Source: Phalacrocorax aristotelis
Lineage: Eukaryota; Chordata; Aves; Suliformes; Phalacrocoracidae
Length of the DNA: 64,000 nt
NCBI RefSeq assembly: GCF_949628215.1
Contig: NC_134288.1
Span: forward strand, 9,803,682 to 9,867,681
Reading direction: 5' to 3'
In this document: piece after piece, positions 13,651 to 25,400 of the stretch
How positions within the stretch are numbered: the first letter of the stretch is position 1
How the letters are laid out: every line of letters begins with the position of its first letter
Made by a program: the position numbers and the translations under genes
The notes under the pieces: generated by a model
What the model was told of the DNA's origin: nothing
Database searches by the model: none
The model's input: the letters and a program-made list of their open reading frames with translations, nothing else

Positions 13651-13672
13651 ACTACAACTCCCACAACGCACT
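13651..13672. promoter_or_regulatory. ZNF143/THAP11-type motif
   Basis: ACTACAACTCCCACAACGCA closely follows the ACTACAANTCCCANNATGC consensus bound by ZNF143 and THAP11 at many CpG-island promoters. It lies between the TPX2 and BCL2L1 starts. Confidence 0.6.
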
Positions 13673-14397
13673 GCGAGGGGCTCGCCCGGCCAATCAGACG
13701 AGGCGGCGCTTTGAGGGTTGTTCGGAGGCGGCCTATCAGCGGCTGGTAGGCGGGTCCCTCAGGCCAGGCCGGCTCCGTGCCGGTGTCCACAACCCGCCGG
13801 GCCCGGGAGCAGCATCAGCCGGACCCCACCGGAGCCGGGCCCTGGTGCCACGGATGTACCTTACGTGGTCACTGGAGCGTCCAGCTGGCGGCTTTGAGTA
13901 CACACGTAGCGTGCCTCTGTCCCTCCCACCACAGGTGCCCTCGATCAAGCACAGGCAGCCTGCCTTCTGCTGCCGCCTCCTGCTCACCAGATCAGCCCCT
14001 CCGACTGCCCGACCCAGGGGAGGCGGCTTCCACTACCCACCCCTTCCAGTGAGCGCCGCCAGGCATCCTGCTTCTGGGGGACAACACCCTTTAGGCAGCA
14101 TTACCTCCTAATCATGCATAAAACTCCCGGTAGCAGCGAGAAAGCTCCCCGCGTCTGCCTTCCCCTCAGCCCCGCCGCGGGGGCAGCACCGCGCAGAGGG
14201 GGCGGCCAGTGGCTCCCGGAGCACTGTGGGGACACAGGGGAAAAAAAACCCACACGTTAATCCCGAACTGCCGTAAGGGGATAGGCGGCCGTGGCAGCAG
14301 GTTCTACCGTACTGATGCTGTGAAAAGTATCCCCGTGGCGGAGGCCGGAGTCGCCCCAGCCACCTGAGCCACGGCGGCGCCTCCGACGCCTCCAGAC

Positions 14398-14419
14398 GGC
14401 CGACAGGGGGCGCTAGAGC
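14398..14419. promoter_or_regulatory. CTCF-type motif between TPX2 and BCL2L1
   Basis: The core AGGGGGCGCTAGAG, preceded by CCGAC, fits the central CTCF consensus. It sits between the two divergent promoters, so it could act as an insulator. Binding is not shown. Confidence 0.5.
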
Positions 14420-14445
14420 CCCACCCTCCGCCCGGCACCTCTGCT

Positions 14446-14571
14446 CATGCGCACTGGCCCTAACGGCTCGGCACTGGCGCCCTCCCCTCCGTCTAACCGA
14501 CGCTCCCACCCCGACGTCCCCGCGCATGCGCAGCGCTCCCCGCCCAGCCTCGCGGCGCCGTGCGCATGCGC
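14446..14571. promoter_or_regulatory. Cluster of three NRF1-type sites
   Basis: CATGCGCA is at 14446-14453, and the full palindrome GCGCATGCGC occurs at 14522-14531 and 14562-14571. NRF1 sites are typical of TATA-less CpG-island promoters. They lie just upstream of the first candidate BCL2L1 first exon. Confidence 0.6.
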
Positions 14572-14629
14572 ACCGCCCTCTCCTGCCCCCTCCCACCCTA
14601 CCGCACCCCCCCCCGGTGCGGCCCAGGAA

Positions 14630-14783
14630 CGCAGCGGCCGCTCGGCGGACGATGCGGAAGGAGACCGGGGACTGCTGAGCGGGCCAAGGCCCGGCGGGGC
14701 TCCCGGCAAACCCCGGCGTCGCTGCCAGCCGGGCCCGCAGGGCAGGGGCGGGAAGGACCCGGGACCCTCCACCGGTCGCTGAG
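14630..14783 (+). other. BCL2L1: Candidate BCL2L1 non-coding first exon (upstream)
   Basis: A consensus donor (GCTGAG then GTGAGG) follows position 14783 in the CpG island on the plus strand. The 5' end is unknown. BCL2L1 uses alternative promoters in mammals, so this and the exon ending at 15546 may both be used. Confidence 0.35.
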
Positions 14784-15419
14784 GTGAGGGGCGGAGTAGG
14801 GCAGGCCATGAGCGACGCGCGGCTCAACCAATGGAAGAGCCCGTTTCCGGGCCCCGCCCCGCGGAGTTCTCGCGGCGGGTGATTGGCTGTTGGGGGGGAG
14901 GGGAAGGCGGCGTGGGCGTCGTCCTCGTGTGCGGGCCCCGTGCTCGCCGCCCCGCCCCGGTACGGCGGCCGGGAGGGGCGGTGCGTTGGCCGGGGGCGGG
15001 GGCGCCGCCCCCTGCGGCCCGGTGTGCCACCGGCCCGGCCCCGGCGGCAGGCAGCGCCTTGTGACCCGCAGCGACTGAACGGCGTCGTTCCCGTAAGAAC
15101 GCAGGGACGGGCGGCGGCGGCGGCGGCAGCCCCAGGGCGGACCGTGCCCCGCGAGCCCGGTGGCGGGGACTCATCGGTTTTCAGCCTTTTATCCCCTCGG
15201 TTTCCCTCCGCCTACAGGGAGTAGGGGGTTCGGGAGGGCGGGGGGTTGCCGCCCGCGGGGGGGTGGCATGGGGGGCTACGCCGCCGTTACCGTCAAATCG
15301 GGCCCCCCCGGTCTGCCGTAACCCTTGGACAACGGTGCCCGCCCGCTTCCGCTGGCCTCCGTTGGGCAACGCTGGCGGAGGGGGGCGGGGAGAGCAAGAC
15401 CCTTTAACGGGCGGGGCGA

Positions 15420-15546
15420 GGGCGGTGCTTCCCCCGCCTCCGCAGCGCTCCGGGACTGGCGGAGCCGGTCCGCAGCTCCGGCAGAGCGAGAGCCGCCTCC
15501 GCTCCGGCCTGGCCGCAGCCGGTCTGCCAGGCCGTGCCTGCACCCG
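15420..15546 (+). other. BCL2L1: Candidate BCL2L1 non-coding first exon (downstream)
   Basis: A donor (CACCCG then GTGAGACC) follows 15546. It is only about 350 bases from the coding exon, so either a short intron or direct read-through into that exon is possible. The 5' end is unknown. Confidence 0.35.
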
Positions 15547-15868
15547 GTGAGACCCCTGGGCTGGGGGCCGGAAGCTGCTTGGAGTGAGCCTGGGGGGTCC
15601 CCTGGGGCTCGCCGTTGTTTTCCCGGGAGGGGGGCGGCTTCAGTCTGGTGGCCCTGAGTCTCGGCGTCAAGCTGCCAGATGATCTCGGGTTAACGATAAG
15701 CTGTCGTGTGTTAATGGCACGGGTGCATCCAAAAGCTGTAACGTTAACTGTTTCTTGGCCTCTCTCCTATTCTGGTGTTTGTCTGTGCAAAGGTCAGATG
15801 TTCCCATCAGTTGTGAAGAAGAGTAGAGTTGGAACCTGCTAAGTGCTGATCTGCTTGTGCTCCAGACC

Positions 15869-15898
15869 ATGGACTCATTGAGGGTGTCCCAGGTGTGA
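15869..15898 (+). promoter_or_regulatory. 9-codon uORF in the BCL2L1 leader
   Basis: ATG at 15869 opens nine codons (MDSLRVSQV) and stops with TGA at 15896-15898, two bases before the BCL-xL ATG. As I remember it, the human BCL2L1 leader has the same arrangement: a 9-codon uORF beginning MD, followed by two A and the main ATG. Such a uORF could reduce initiation or favour reinitiation at the main start. Confidence 0.7.
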
Positions 15899-15900
15899 AA

Positions 15901-16455
15901 ATGTCCAGCAGTAACCAGGAGTTAGTGATTGACTTTGTTTCCTACAAGCTCTCGCAGAAGGGATACAGCTGGAGTCAGCTGGAGGAGGAGGATGAGAACA
16001 GGACTGACTTTGCGGCGGAGGAGGCTGAGATGGACGGCGTCCTCAATGGGAGCCCCTCCTGGCATCCACCCGCCAGCCACGTAGTGAACGGAGCCACTGT
16101 GCACCGGAGCAGCCTCGAAGTCCATGAAATCGTTCAAGCAGCTGATGTGAGGCAGGCACTGAGAGAGGCGGGGGATGAGTTTGAGTTGAGGTACAGGCAG
16201 GCTTTCAGCGACCTCACTTCCCAGCTCCACATCACCCCTGGCACGGCGTATCAGAGCTTTGAGCAGGTAGTGAATGAACTCTTCCGTGACGGAGTGAACT
16301 GGGGTCGCATTGTGGCTTTCTTCTCCTTCGGAGGAGCCTTGTGCGTGGAGAGCGTTGACAAGGAGATGCGGGTATTGGTGGGACGCATTGTATCTTGGAT
16401 GACCACGTACTTGACCGACCACCTAGATCCCTGGATCCAGGAGAATGGCGGATGG
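15901..16455 (+). other. BCL2L1: BCL2L1 main coding exon
   Basis: It codes BH4, the loop, BH3, BH1 and the first half of BH2, ending at the TGG of GGW just before GTAAGA. This is the standard BCL2 family exon break inside BH2. An internal donor CAG then GTAGTG lies at 16266/16267, 189 bases before the end. Confidence 0.95.
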
Positions 16456-19400
16456 GTAAGAACTCCGCTCCCTGCAATGTTTATGCTAGTGCTTGTCCTA
16501 GGCCTTGTAGGGAGATAAAGGGGAGTGTGGCCTTTCCCTCTATGCTCTTAACACTGCCCCAAAAGGGTCAGTCTACCGTGATGACACAGTTTATACTCAG
16601 ATGTGTCCTTCTCCATCCCTGTTTTTTCTACTTCTCCCTGGATGTTACATAAAAGACCTGTTTTCCAAGAGCCTTTGGAAATCTAGTGTCATCCAAGCTT
16701 GTTCTTCAAGTGGGAGCCCTTGCTCTTGGGCATGTTCCTGGTGTCATTTAACAGCAGGGAGTGGAGCTTCCTCCTCTCTGAGTGCACAGTGCTCCAGCGG
16801 GCTGGCCTGTGGTCTGCTGGGGTAACAGCTACTTCTTCATTCTGGAGACAGGACTTTGCCTTCTGCCATGCTCACGGTGAAGCGAATCCCACAGCAGATC
16901 TCCGTGGGCGGGTGGGCTGCTGGGCCTGTCTGAGCTGGTATGGTGGGAGACAGGGCTGAGGTGGAGGCAACCTCTGCACAGGAGAGCTGCTAAACCTGCA
17001 GCTGCTTCTTACTTGGCAGGGAGCAATGCTCCCAGCTGCCCCAACAGCAAACCCCAGCACGCTTTCAGTGGTGAGGTATTAACGTGAATAAGCATTTCTT
17101 CAGGAAGCATTCTTGAAATGCCAGGTCTGGCTGTGTGGTGCTGCCTGGAACTGCCAGCGGGAGGTATATGACCTACAGATGTCTGAGTTTTCTTTTTGCT
17201 TCTGCATCTTAGTGGTTCCCTGCTGGTGTAACCTTTACTGGTTCCCACTGGAAAGAGTTTGTGCTGTCATGTGTTAGCATCTAAATGGTGGGGAATTGCC
17301 TTGCTGGTGAGTTAAGGCCTTTCCACCCTCTTCATCTCATTGTTCATCACCAGGCCCCTGCACCTCAAGGAGAGGGCAGGAACCTTTGAGCCCAGCGCTG
17401 TGCTCTGTACCCTCCTGTGACAGAGGAGACATGCAGGAGCCCCACAGAGCTCCCCAGCTCCTCTCACCTGGCCAGTGATGCTGGGGACCCCAGAGAAGAG
17501 GGGGAGTGGGTGCACCTAGGGTGCAGGAATTCCAGGAATGTGGCTGCCCTGGGGCACTGCCTGGGTGGGGCTGCTCAGGCAGAGGAGCTTGGTTTCAATT
17601 AATAACCTGGGATCTGCTAGTCATTTCATCAGGCTGTATCTGGCCCATTAGCACTCTCATGCTGCAGACAACCCTGGCCAAATGCTAGGTTCCTTCCCCC
17701 TCCCTCTGGCTTTGGCTTTTAAAGCCACAGATTAGTCTTGGAATTGAGTGATCAAATTGAGGTTTCCAAGCTAGTGTGGCTGTTGCTGTTAGTGACGGAT
17801 TGGGCTGTATCCTGGAGACCTAGGCGATAATGCAATCTGATTTTTTGTAAATGAACTCTCTGGGGGATTTAGATTAAATCACTGGTGGAAAATCACTGGT
17901 CCCTGCTTGCAGGGAATGAAATACCTCCTCCCTCTGTTCCCCACCCCCAGTCATCACGGTTAAGACTTCAATTTTTTTGTCTGTCTGTAAATTCATTGTT
18001 TGGAGCAAATATTTGTTCAACAGATTGCAGAAGGGTCAGGACTTCTCCCTATCTGACCCACCCACCGGCTCTGTCTTTGAAGATCACTGTTAGCCTTGTT
18101 TCCCACCCAGGGGAGCAGCCTTGCTCTCTTCTTCTAACCTTGAACGGGGCTTCCAACTTCACTGCCCGGGCTGTGCGGGTCGCTGAATGGGAGCTGAGCA
18201 GGGTGGTAAAGGCCATAGTGGGAGGGATCCCATCCCACCAGCCACCAAAAAATAAGGGATAGGCAGTGTGGCTGCTGCCAGCCTAGTGCAAACCCTGACC
18301 TGTGATTGTTCGACATCTCAGCTGTAGCTTTCCTAAGTGCTCAGGTTTCACCACATCCCTTCTTGTGAAGGTAGCCGTGCCACTCCATGCAAAGGGACGG
18401 TGCGGTGCAGTGGGAGCACAGGGGCCATGACAGCTCCTGAGTGTGTCACACGTGGGGGCGTGCGTGGGGATGCTCTGCTTCCCTCTCACATGACTCCATC
18501 TGCAGGGAGAAAGCTGCTGGCCCGCTGCTAGCTCCCCATGCAAGAAGAGAGTGCCAGCCTGCCGTTGCTGTGACGGAGCAGTCCCTCCTGCCACCCTGTT
18601 TGCACAGGGAGCCTGTTTGGTGCATCTGAGCTGGTAGAGCTTGTCCCATGCAAACAAAGCTCTGCTGAGAGGTGCAGCAGGCAGGTCCCAGTGAGAGGGA
18701 TGCAAGTTCTGGCAGGCCTGCTTGGCAGGGACCAGGTGGTTTGTGTTTTGGAGCGCTGTGGCACTTCTCTTCCTGGAAAGCCCCTCTGAAAGAGGGAAGG
18801 AGCGTGGCTCCATCACAATTGTCGCACAGCCTGGTTGCATAGGAAGCTCTGTTTCATCCTCCACCAGTGGAACAAAAGCAAGCATAGGATGGCCTTGAGG
18901 TGCAGGTTTGCCTTCGGAGGGGCCTGTTAAGGCTGCTGTGTGCTGGGCTGTAGCAGTTTTCTTGAGAAACCATTTTTTTGAGGCAAGGGGGAAATGGCAA
19001 ATCTCGCTACCTAGCATTAACATGAGTGTATTTTGTCACATTTCCTGGCCCTGCCTTGGTTTGCCCTCCTCTCCACAATCTGGTACTGAAAAAATAAACA
19101 AGAACAACCCAAGAGGGGCATTTAATAACGAACCAGAAGAGAGCTGCTGCCTTGGTGAGCCATCAAAACCAAAGAGGAGGCTTTCCTGAGGCAGTTGCTT
19201 TGGCCAGGACCAGATTCTACTAGCTGTGAAGTTCAAAGAGTGATCCCAGTGGGGATTGGGAGTCATGGTGGGAGAAATGTGGTGAGTGGGAATGCAGGAG
19301 GGGGAGGCACAGGGTGAGCAGGAGAGAGTCTGGCAGGCAGAGTTGTACTGACCATGCTTAATCTGTTTGAGAAAGGAAAGTGAGTAGTAGTTCCTACCTG

Positions 19401-22400
19401 GCTGTGACCTTCCAGTGGATGACAGCTTTTCTTTCAAGATAAAATCTATTTTCATAGTGAGGTTTAAAGAGGGTGTTCTGTGGGGGCTTGGAGGTAGATC
19501 TGTGGACACAGAGGCAGGAGGTTTCTTGTTTGCAGGGTGTGTGGTGGGGACCAGCACGAAGGGTCTGTGCTGGGCATGGACTGAAAGCAAACAGCATCTT
19601 TATCACCAGTCTGACATCTGAATCCTGACAAGCTGGGCAGAAGGAGGACAGACTGCTTCCCACATTGGCTCTGCGCATCCCAGGCTCTCAGCCGGCCCCG
19701 GCTGTGCAGGGTTTGGTGTGCTGGGACATGCATGTTGTGTCGCTCTGTGGTGGACTGGAAGTTTGTGGTTCTGTTTGGGGAAAACCCTTAGAAGATGTCA
19801 ATATAGCAAACTCATTTTCTATCTCTTTAATTTTTTTCTTGAATGATAGGAAATGACTCAGCCTGTGTCATATGACAGAGTGCAGCTGGGATTTTGTCCT
19901 GTGCTCTTTTTCCAACCTTCTCAATGGTTTCAGAGCTAGGCTTCGATTCTCAGCTCTTCAGAAATGCTTTTTGGCCTTGTGCCATTGCCCAGGTATCCTT
20001 CACAAGCCTCCCCTGCAACCACTGCATCATCTAGCTGATCCTGGGTGCCCTGGGATCCTCTTGCCTTCTCAGTCCAAGCTTTGTGGGCAGCATGAGATAA
20101 GTGCAAGTTGGAATTCTGCTGCTGTTGTGCCCTGAGGTGCGGAGAGGAGCGGTGTGCTAGGTGTGCACAGCACACGTGGAAGAGGCACGGCTGCGTGTTG
20201 CACTGTATGGGGACTGCAGCTCCCTCTGGGGTGAGCACGCTTTGCCAAAGCTCTGCCGTTTTGAGTGTTAACACACTGGCTTTCGGCAATGCCCCGGTGC
20301 TGCTAATCCCATTTGAGACCACGGCCATCAGCTTCACTTGCTGGCCAACACACAGCAGAGCTGGCTGTAGGAGGTGACTGTGGATAGCCAAGGCCATGCT
20401 TTGCTGTCTTAGAGATGAATCCCAACCAGTGGTCTGTGAAGCTTAGCTGGGCTATTGCTTTCCACTTCGTCCTCTGTAATTATTTTACAGTCTGGATCCC
20501 TTGCAACTGAGATGATGCCCCCATTGTCATCACCTGCTCAGGATGAAAAAAAATACTCTCTTCCTGCCAGCTGAGTTCCCTCATATCCCTTCGCAGTACT
20601 GAGTGTTTCTCTCTGGCTGTGGGAACTGCCTGCCTGATGGTCACTGTCGTCAGGGTCTTGGCCAGGGCTGTCCTGCCTGGCGTGGCTGTCCCAGGTAGCT
20701 GCATCCTCACTGGCAGCTGGAGATCTGGGCTCAGCATACAGATCCCTGGCAGCTTCCTGCCCTGCCTGCAACCTGGGAGGCTTTTCTACAGTGCTCTCCA
20801 GGAAATGCCATTGGAATGACTTCCACTGCAGCTTCCTGCCCGGCCCACAGCAGCATTCCTGCCACTAGACTGAGTATGATGAAGAGGCGAGTTTTCAGGC
20901 TTTGCTCTTCGCCCCGTTTATTCGTTTCTCCTTCTTTGGGACCCTGCCTGTTTTCCTTGCTGCCTCTCGGTGTGCAGTGCAGTTTGATTACGTTCCTTAG
21001 ATCTGTGATTAGAGCAGGCACCTGGAAGGCAGTGCTGCCCATCACTGGCTGTGGCTCAGAGCAGCCCGCTTAACCCTGCGGCCTTTCAGCAAAAGGGATA
21101 GCATTTCCTTCCCTCCCAGGGGAGCCACTGGGAACTCAGATTTGTAAAGCACTCAGGTTCTTCAATCAGAAGAATGGAGTGTCATTTTAAAAAAAAAAAA
21201 ACCGCACCCACAAAAAACTAAGAAATGATTAACAAACTGGTTCTTGCTGCTCTGTGTTCACAGCTGTTCTCAGTAATGTCAGTCTTCCCAATCATCCTGC
21301 TCCTCTCTGAAACTGGACCGGACCTGGGTCCCCCTGAGCACTGCCTAGGATCTCTCCCCATTTCAGCAGCAATGGGGTGCCCCACCACAGCAGAAGGCGT
21401 GGGAAGGAGCGATGTTCTCTCTTTTCCCCTGTGCAAGCTGCAGCTTTCTGTATGTGCCTGGGGTGTGGCACCTGATTTCCATGGAGCTCCTGTACAGTTT
21501 GTGTACATGGTTTACCCCCGGGAGCGGTGATACACCTGCAGCCCACACCAGGTACAGGCTGAACGGTGGTGCCATCCTTTGAGGCCTTTGCTTAAGCTTT
21601 TCTCTGATTTTTACCAAGCTGCTGACAGCTGTAAGCACAGTCCCATCTTGACGTTTCAAGTATTTCTCTAGCAGCTCTTTCCCCACTAACTGCGAAGCAC
21701 AAGTATTCCCAGAAGGAGCTGGGGGAAGGGAAGGGATGGATATCAGATGTAGAAGTGTTGCAGACCTGCTGAACCGAGAGGCGAGGGATTAATGGTGGCT
21801 TCTACCATGGGAGCGGATAGGGGCTGAGGGCAGCTGTTTTCTTTCCCCTCTGGTGACCCCGATAGCAGTTGGGATGTTGACCTACCTGCTGACTGATTCA
21901 GTGCGAAGGTATGCTCTGTGGGGTGGCTCTGCCTTTTCGTGGCAGGAGAGTAGCTACGCTCTCCTCCTCCACCCTCCCGAGAGGGATGTTACCCTTAAAT
22001 GCTATTGTTCAAAACAACTAAAGATTAACACAGATAATGGAGGCATGAAAGGGAAGCGGTGTCCTTTGGTGCCAGGGCACTCCCTGGTTTGCTGCCCTGG
22101 CCTTGAACAGGGAAACCATTCCTCCTTCTTCCTCCCCACCTGGAAGGATGCAGAGGGGTGTTTTGTGCAAAATCTCTCTGAAGTCCCGCTCCTAATCGTC
22201 CTTGAGATGCCAAGGGCTTAAGTTAGGGAACGTGCTTTCTAGAGGCATGCAAGAGCTTTCCCTGGGGTGGGGGATGTGAGGGCTGTGCTGAGTGCACCAG
22301 GGCAGGTTCAGTGTGTAGGTTGGCCCTCTCTGCATTCAGGTGGGAAGAAGGGTTACTCTCCGCCACAGAAGCAGAGCAGCCTGGCAGAGCGAGGGGGCAG

Positions 22401-25400
22401 AGGGCTGCTGGGAGGCAGAGCCGTTAGCAGATGGCTCCAGCTGGGCTTACCGGGGAGCAGGTGTGGGTTTCGGGAGGCAGCCTTTTAAGAGAGATGTCAA
22501 TTTTGAACCCGGGAGGCTCAAGGGGCTGAGCCGTGGCTGTCATGACTTGTATGCTAGAGAGCTGTGACCTAGTTGTGCTGTAGAAATGGTCGTTTTATTT
22601 TTTAGGTATTTTGCTTATTTTATTCTTATGTTTAATTTAGTTAGCAAAAAAAGAAAAAAGAGTCAGAGGGCTGAGCCGTGCTGGGAAGGACTGCCTGCAG
22701 GCGGGAACGCCTGCTGCAGCGCCTCCATGCAGCCAGCATCTCTCCAGCCGTCCATGTCTTCTCTCGGACACGTGCTCACGTGTACCAGCCCAGTGCTGTC
22801 TCTCAGGATCTCTTTAATGGGAAACCCAGTGCACTCAGCACTGCTGCCTGCCTCCAGGGTAGCAAGGGAGGGAGGAGCAGGATTTGGAGCATTAACCAGA
22901 GAGACTCCCGTGGCCACTGGGACTGTGCTATAACTGGTCTGTTTTCCCTCTGCTCCTGGGAGCAGGGAACTGGGCAAGCCGGCATTTCAGCAGGCTTTGG
23001 GCTGGTTACTCTCTCAACTGCCGCTTGCCCCCACATTTACATGGTGTGCCCAAGGAAGGGTAATAGGCTGTATCTGTGAAGAGGAAAGTTTCAGGGGTCT
23101 GTGCAATTCCCTTGGGGAGAGCTGCTTGAATTTATTGCATTATCCTCCTTCCTGCTCAAGCTTGTGTTTAAGCTGTGTCTGCAGACATAGCTTCTGATTT
23201 AAGTAGATCCAATTAGTAGCTAGCTTCTGGCATCAGTATCCTGCCTGGGGAGATGAAGAACCTCTGGTGGGAGTGGGGCCAGGCTCAGCCTTTCTGCCCC
23301 TGCTCCTGATCTAGGATGGACCCAGAGCTCCCCAGCTTGCAGCCCCAGTCCTGACTTGGGGGAAGACGGAGGCAGGTGTCCTCTGCTCCGTACTCTGCCT
23401 GGCCAAGAACAAAGAGCAGGCAGGTTCTCCCTGCCTGTACCGCTGCCAGGTGCTCTTAAAACTGAAATCAAATACTCCAAAACATGACAGCTTGGCAGCA
23501 GGCAGGGCTTTGAGTGTGAGCAGGAGCTGCTCAGGCTGGGAGGTGTGCGAGGGGCCGACAGGCAGAGCTGTGCAGGGACCTGTCTGTTGGGGTAGGACTG
23601 TGTGCCCAAAGGGAAGGAGCTGCTGGAGCTGGCTGCTTCCTGAAGGAGCATGAGTTTTCTTCTCTGCTGGAGGGTGAAGGGCTCTTTGGAAAGCTCAGAG
23701 AAGAGGCCTAGGCTGGCACAGAGCTGATTTGGTTTGAGTGCAGCTAACACTATGCTCAGGTGGAGCAGGACAGCTGTCTGCATCACTTCATTGGTTCTCC
23801 AAACAATACTAGTCCCATTTGCACATCTCTGGTTTTTGCCATCATTGAGGCTGAGGAAGGCTGGGGACGCTACGAGGGTTGTGCAAGGAGCACAGCTGGC
23901 AGCAGTACGTGACATTACTCTGTGTATAACTCATGGCAAGCTGGCTCAGGGTTTGGGCTGGGATGTGGGAGCTGGGTGTGTATGTGGCCCTGGGTAGTAT
24001 CTGGGTGACATATGGCTTATGTATGGAGAAAATGAGGTATTGCTACCTGTAAATCAGCCATCATAGCAGTGTTGCAAATGCTTCCATGCTGTATTGGCAT
24101 GGCTCACTAGTGTATTAAACTTGCCGGAGAGCTAACATCTTTTATTAGAGCAACTGACCTCACTGAGAAGCTTCCAGTGCACCAACCAGTGATTATTTCA
24201 TGCAACAACATGTATGGAGGCGCCCAGGGCAGAGCAAAGTCTCCTGCTCATGCTGCACAGCTTTCTCCTGCACTTGCTGCATCAGCTGCATACTCTGCTT
24301 CCTGCCCTCAAGTCAGCAGGGATTTTGCTAAAAGGGACTTCATGGCCTGAATCATTTGAGATTTCATGTGGACTAACAGGAAGTGAAAACAGAATGAGCA
24401 CATCTTCCTCCTCTTCCTGCACCTCCACCCTTTCCCCTTTTTCATTCAAGTGGCATGTAAGAATTACAGCAGCCTCGTGAGGCGCTGGGGTTGAAGAGAG
24501 AAGTGGTAAGACTTGGCTGGTGCTCCTCTGGGATGCTGGAGGACAAGTGGCTCAAGGTGTGAGAACCAGGCAGCCCTTCCCCAGGACCCACCTCCCCTGG
24601 GGGCTGTCCCTGCACCCAGCCTTGCTTGCTCGGGCATTGGTGATGCTGCAGTTCCCTGTGGGGTGGGTTTGGGATACACTCACACTGTGGTTAAGGGCTG
24701 GGGATAGCCGTCGGCATCCCACAGTTCAGCCCCTGGATAGGAGGGAACATGGCTCCACAGCTGGGCACTTGCAAGTGTGGCATGTCTCCTCGGCGCAGGT
24801 TTCCCCACAGTTACACAAGGGCACAATTGCACAGGAGCTGTGACGTCTGGGAAGAGCAATGACAAGGTGAAAATTGAGCTTTGTTCCCTGGGCGCAGGGG
24901 ACCCTGCTGAGGTGCTTGTCCAGTGCAGCAAGCTGGCTGTAACACTCAGGCTCCCCAGCACCACAGGCGGCAGATAACTGTGAAATTAAAGCAGGAGTCT
25001 TCCCCTGCCCCCCGAGCGTGCCCCTTGCACAAAAGGCAGGCAGGCTGCTCTGCCTGCCAGGGCTCAGACACCATCTGTCCGGTGGGGAGAAGCATCAGAG
25101 AGACCGTCTTTCTTCGGACTATTCCACTTAATGCCCTTTGGAAAACAATCCCATTCCCAGCAGGTGCTAATCTTTTGAGTGGATCCGGCTCAACCAATGT
25201 GTTCTTTGCTGTGCCTTTGTACCGGAGCTTTGTCGCCTGCCAGCCGTCCTGCTGTTGAGCATGCCTGACACCGGCTGGGGCTTCAGCACCTTTGGGAGTC
25301 CTCAGCCTGGTTAGTTCTGGGAGAAACACTGATGAAAGAAGGATGCAAGTAGATTAGTCATTCACACTGGCTCCTGCTTTAATACACATGAATGTTTCAG

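Larger units (their letters stand above)
12850..15700. promoter_or_regulatory. CpG island, divergent TPX2/BCL2L1 promoter region
   Basis: CpG is dense throughout, in contrast to both flanks. TPX2 runs left from about 13.45 kb and BCL2L1 runs right from about 14.7-15.5 kb, so the genes are head to head with 1-2 kb between likely starts. CCAAT boxes (13488-13492, 13525-13529 on the minus strand, 13690-13694), a ZNF143-type motif, three NRF1-type motifs and a CTCF-type motif lie inside. Long open frames here reflect GC bias and were not called as genes. Confidence 0.85.

Noticed and set aside
14108-14827. 239-codon minus frame in the CpG island
   Set aside because: Arg/Gly/Ala/Pro-rich composition from CpG-dense DNA, no recognisable domain, lies over promoter motifs.
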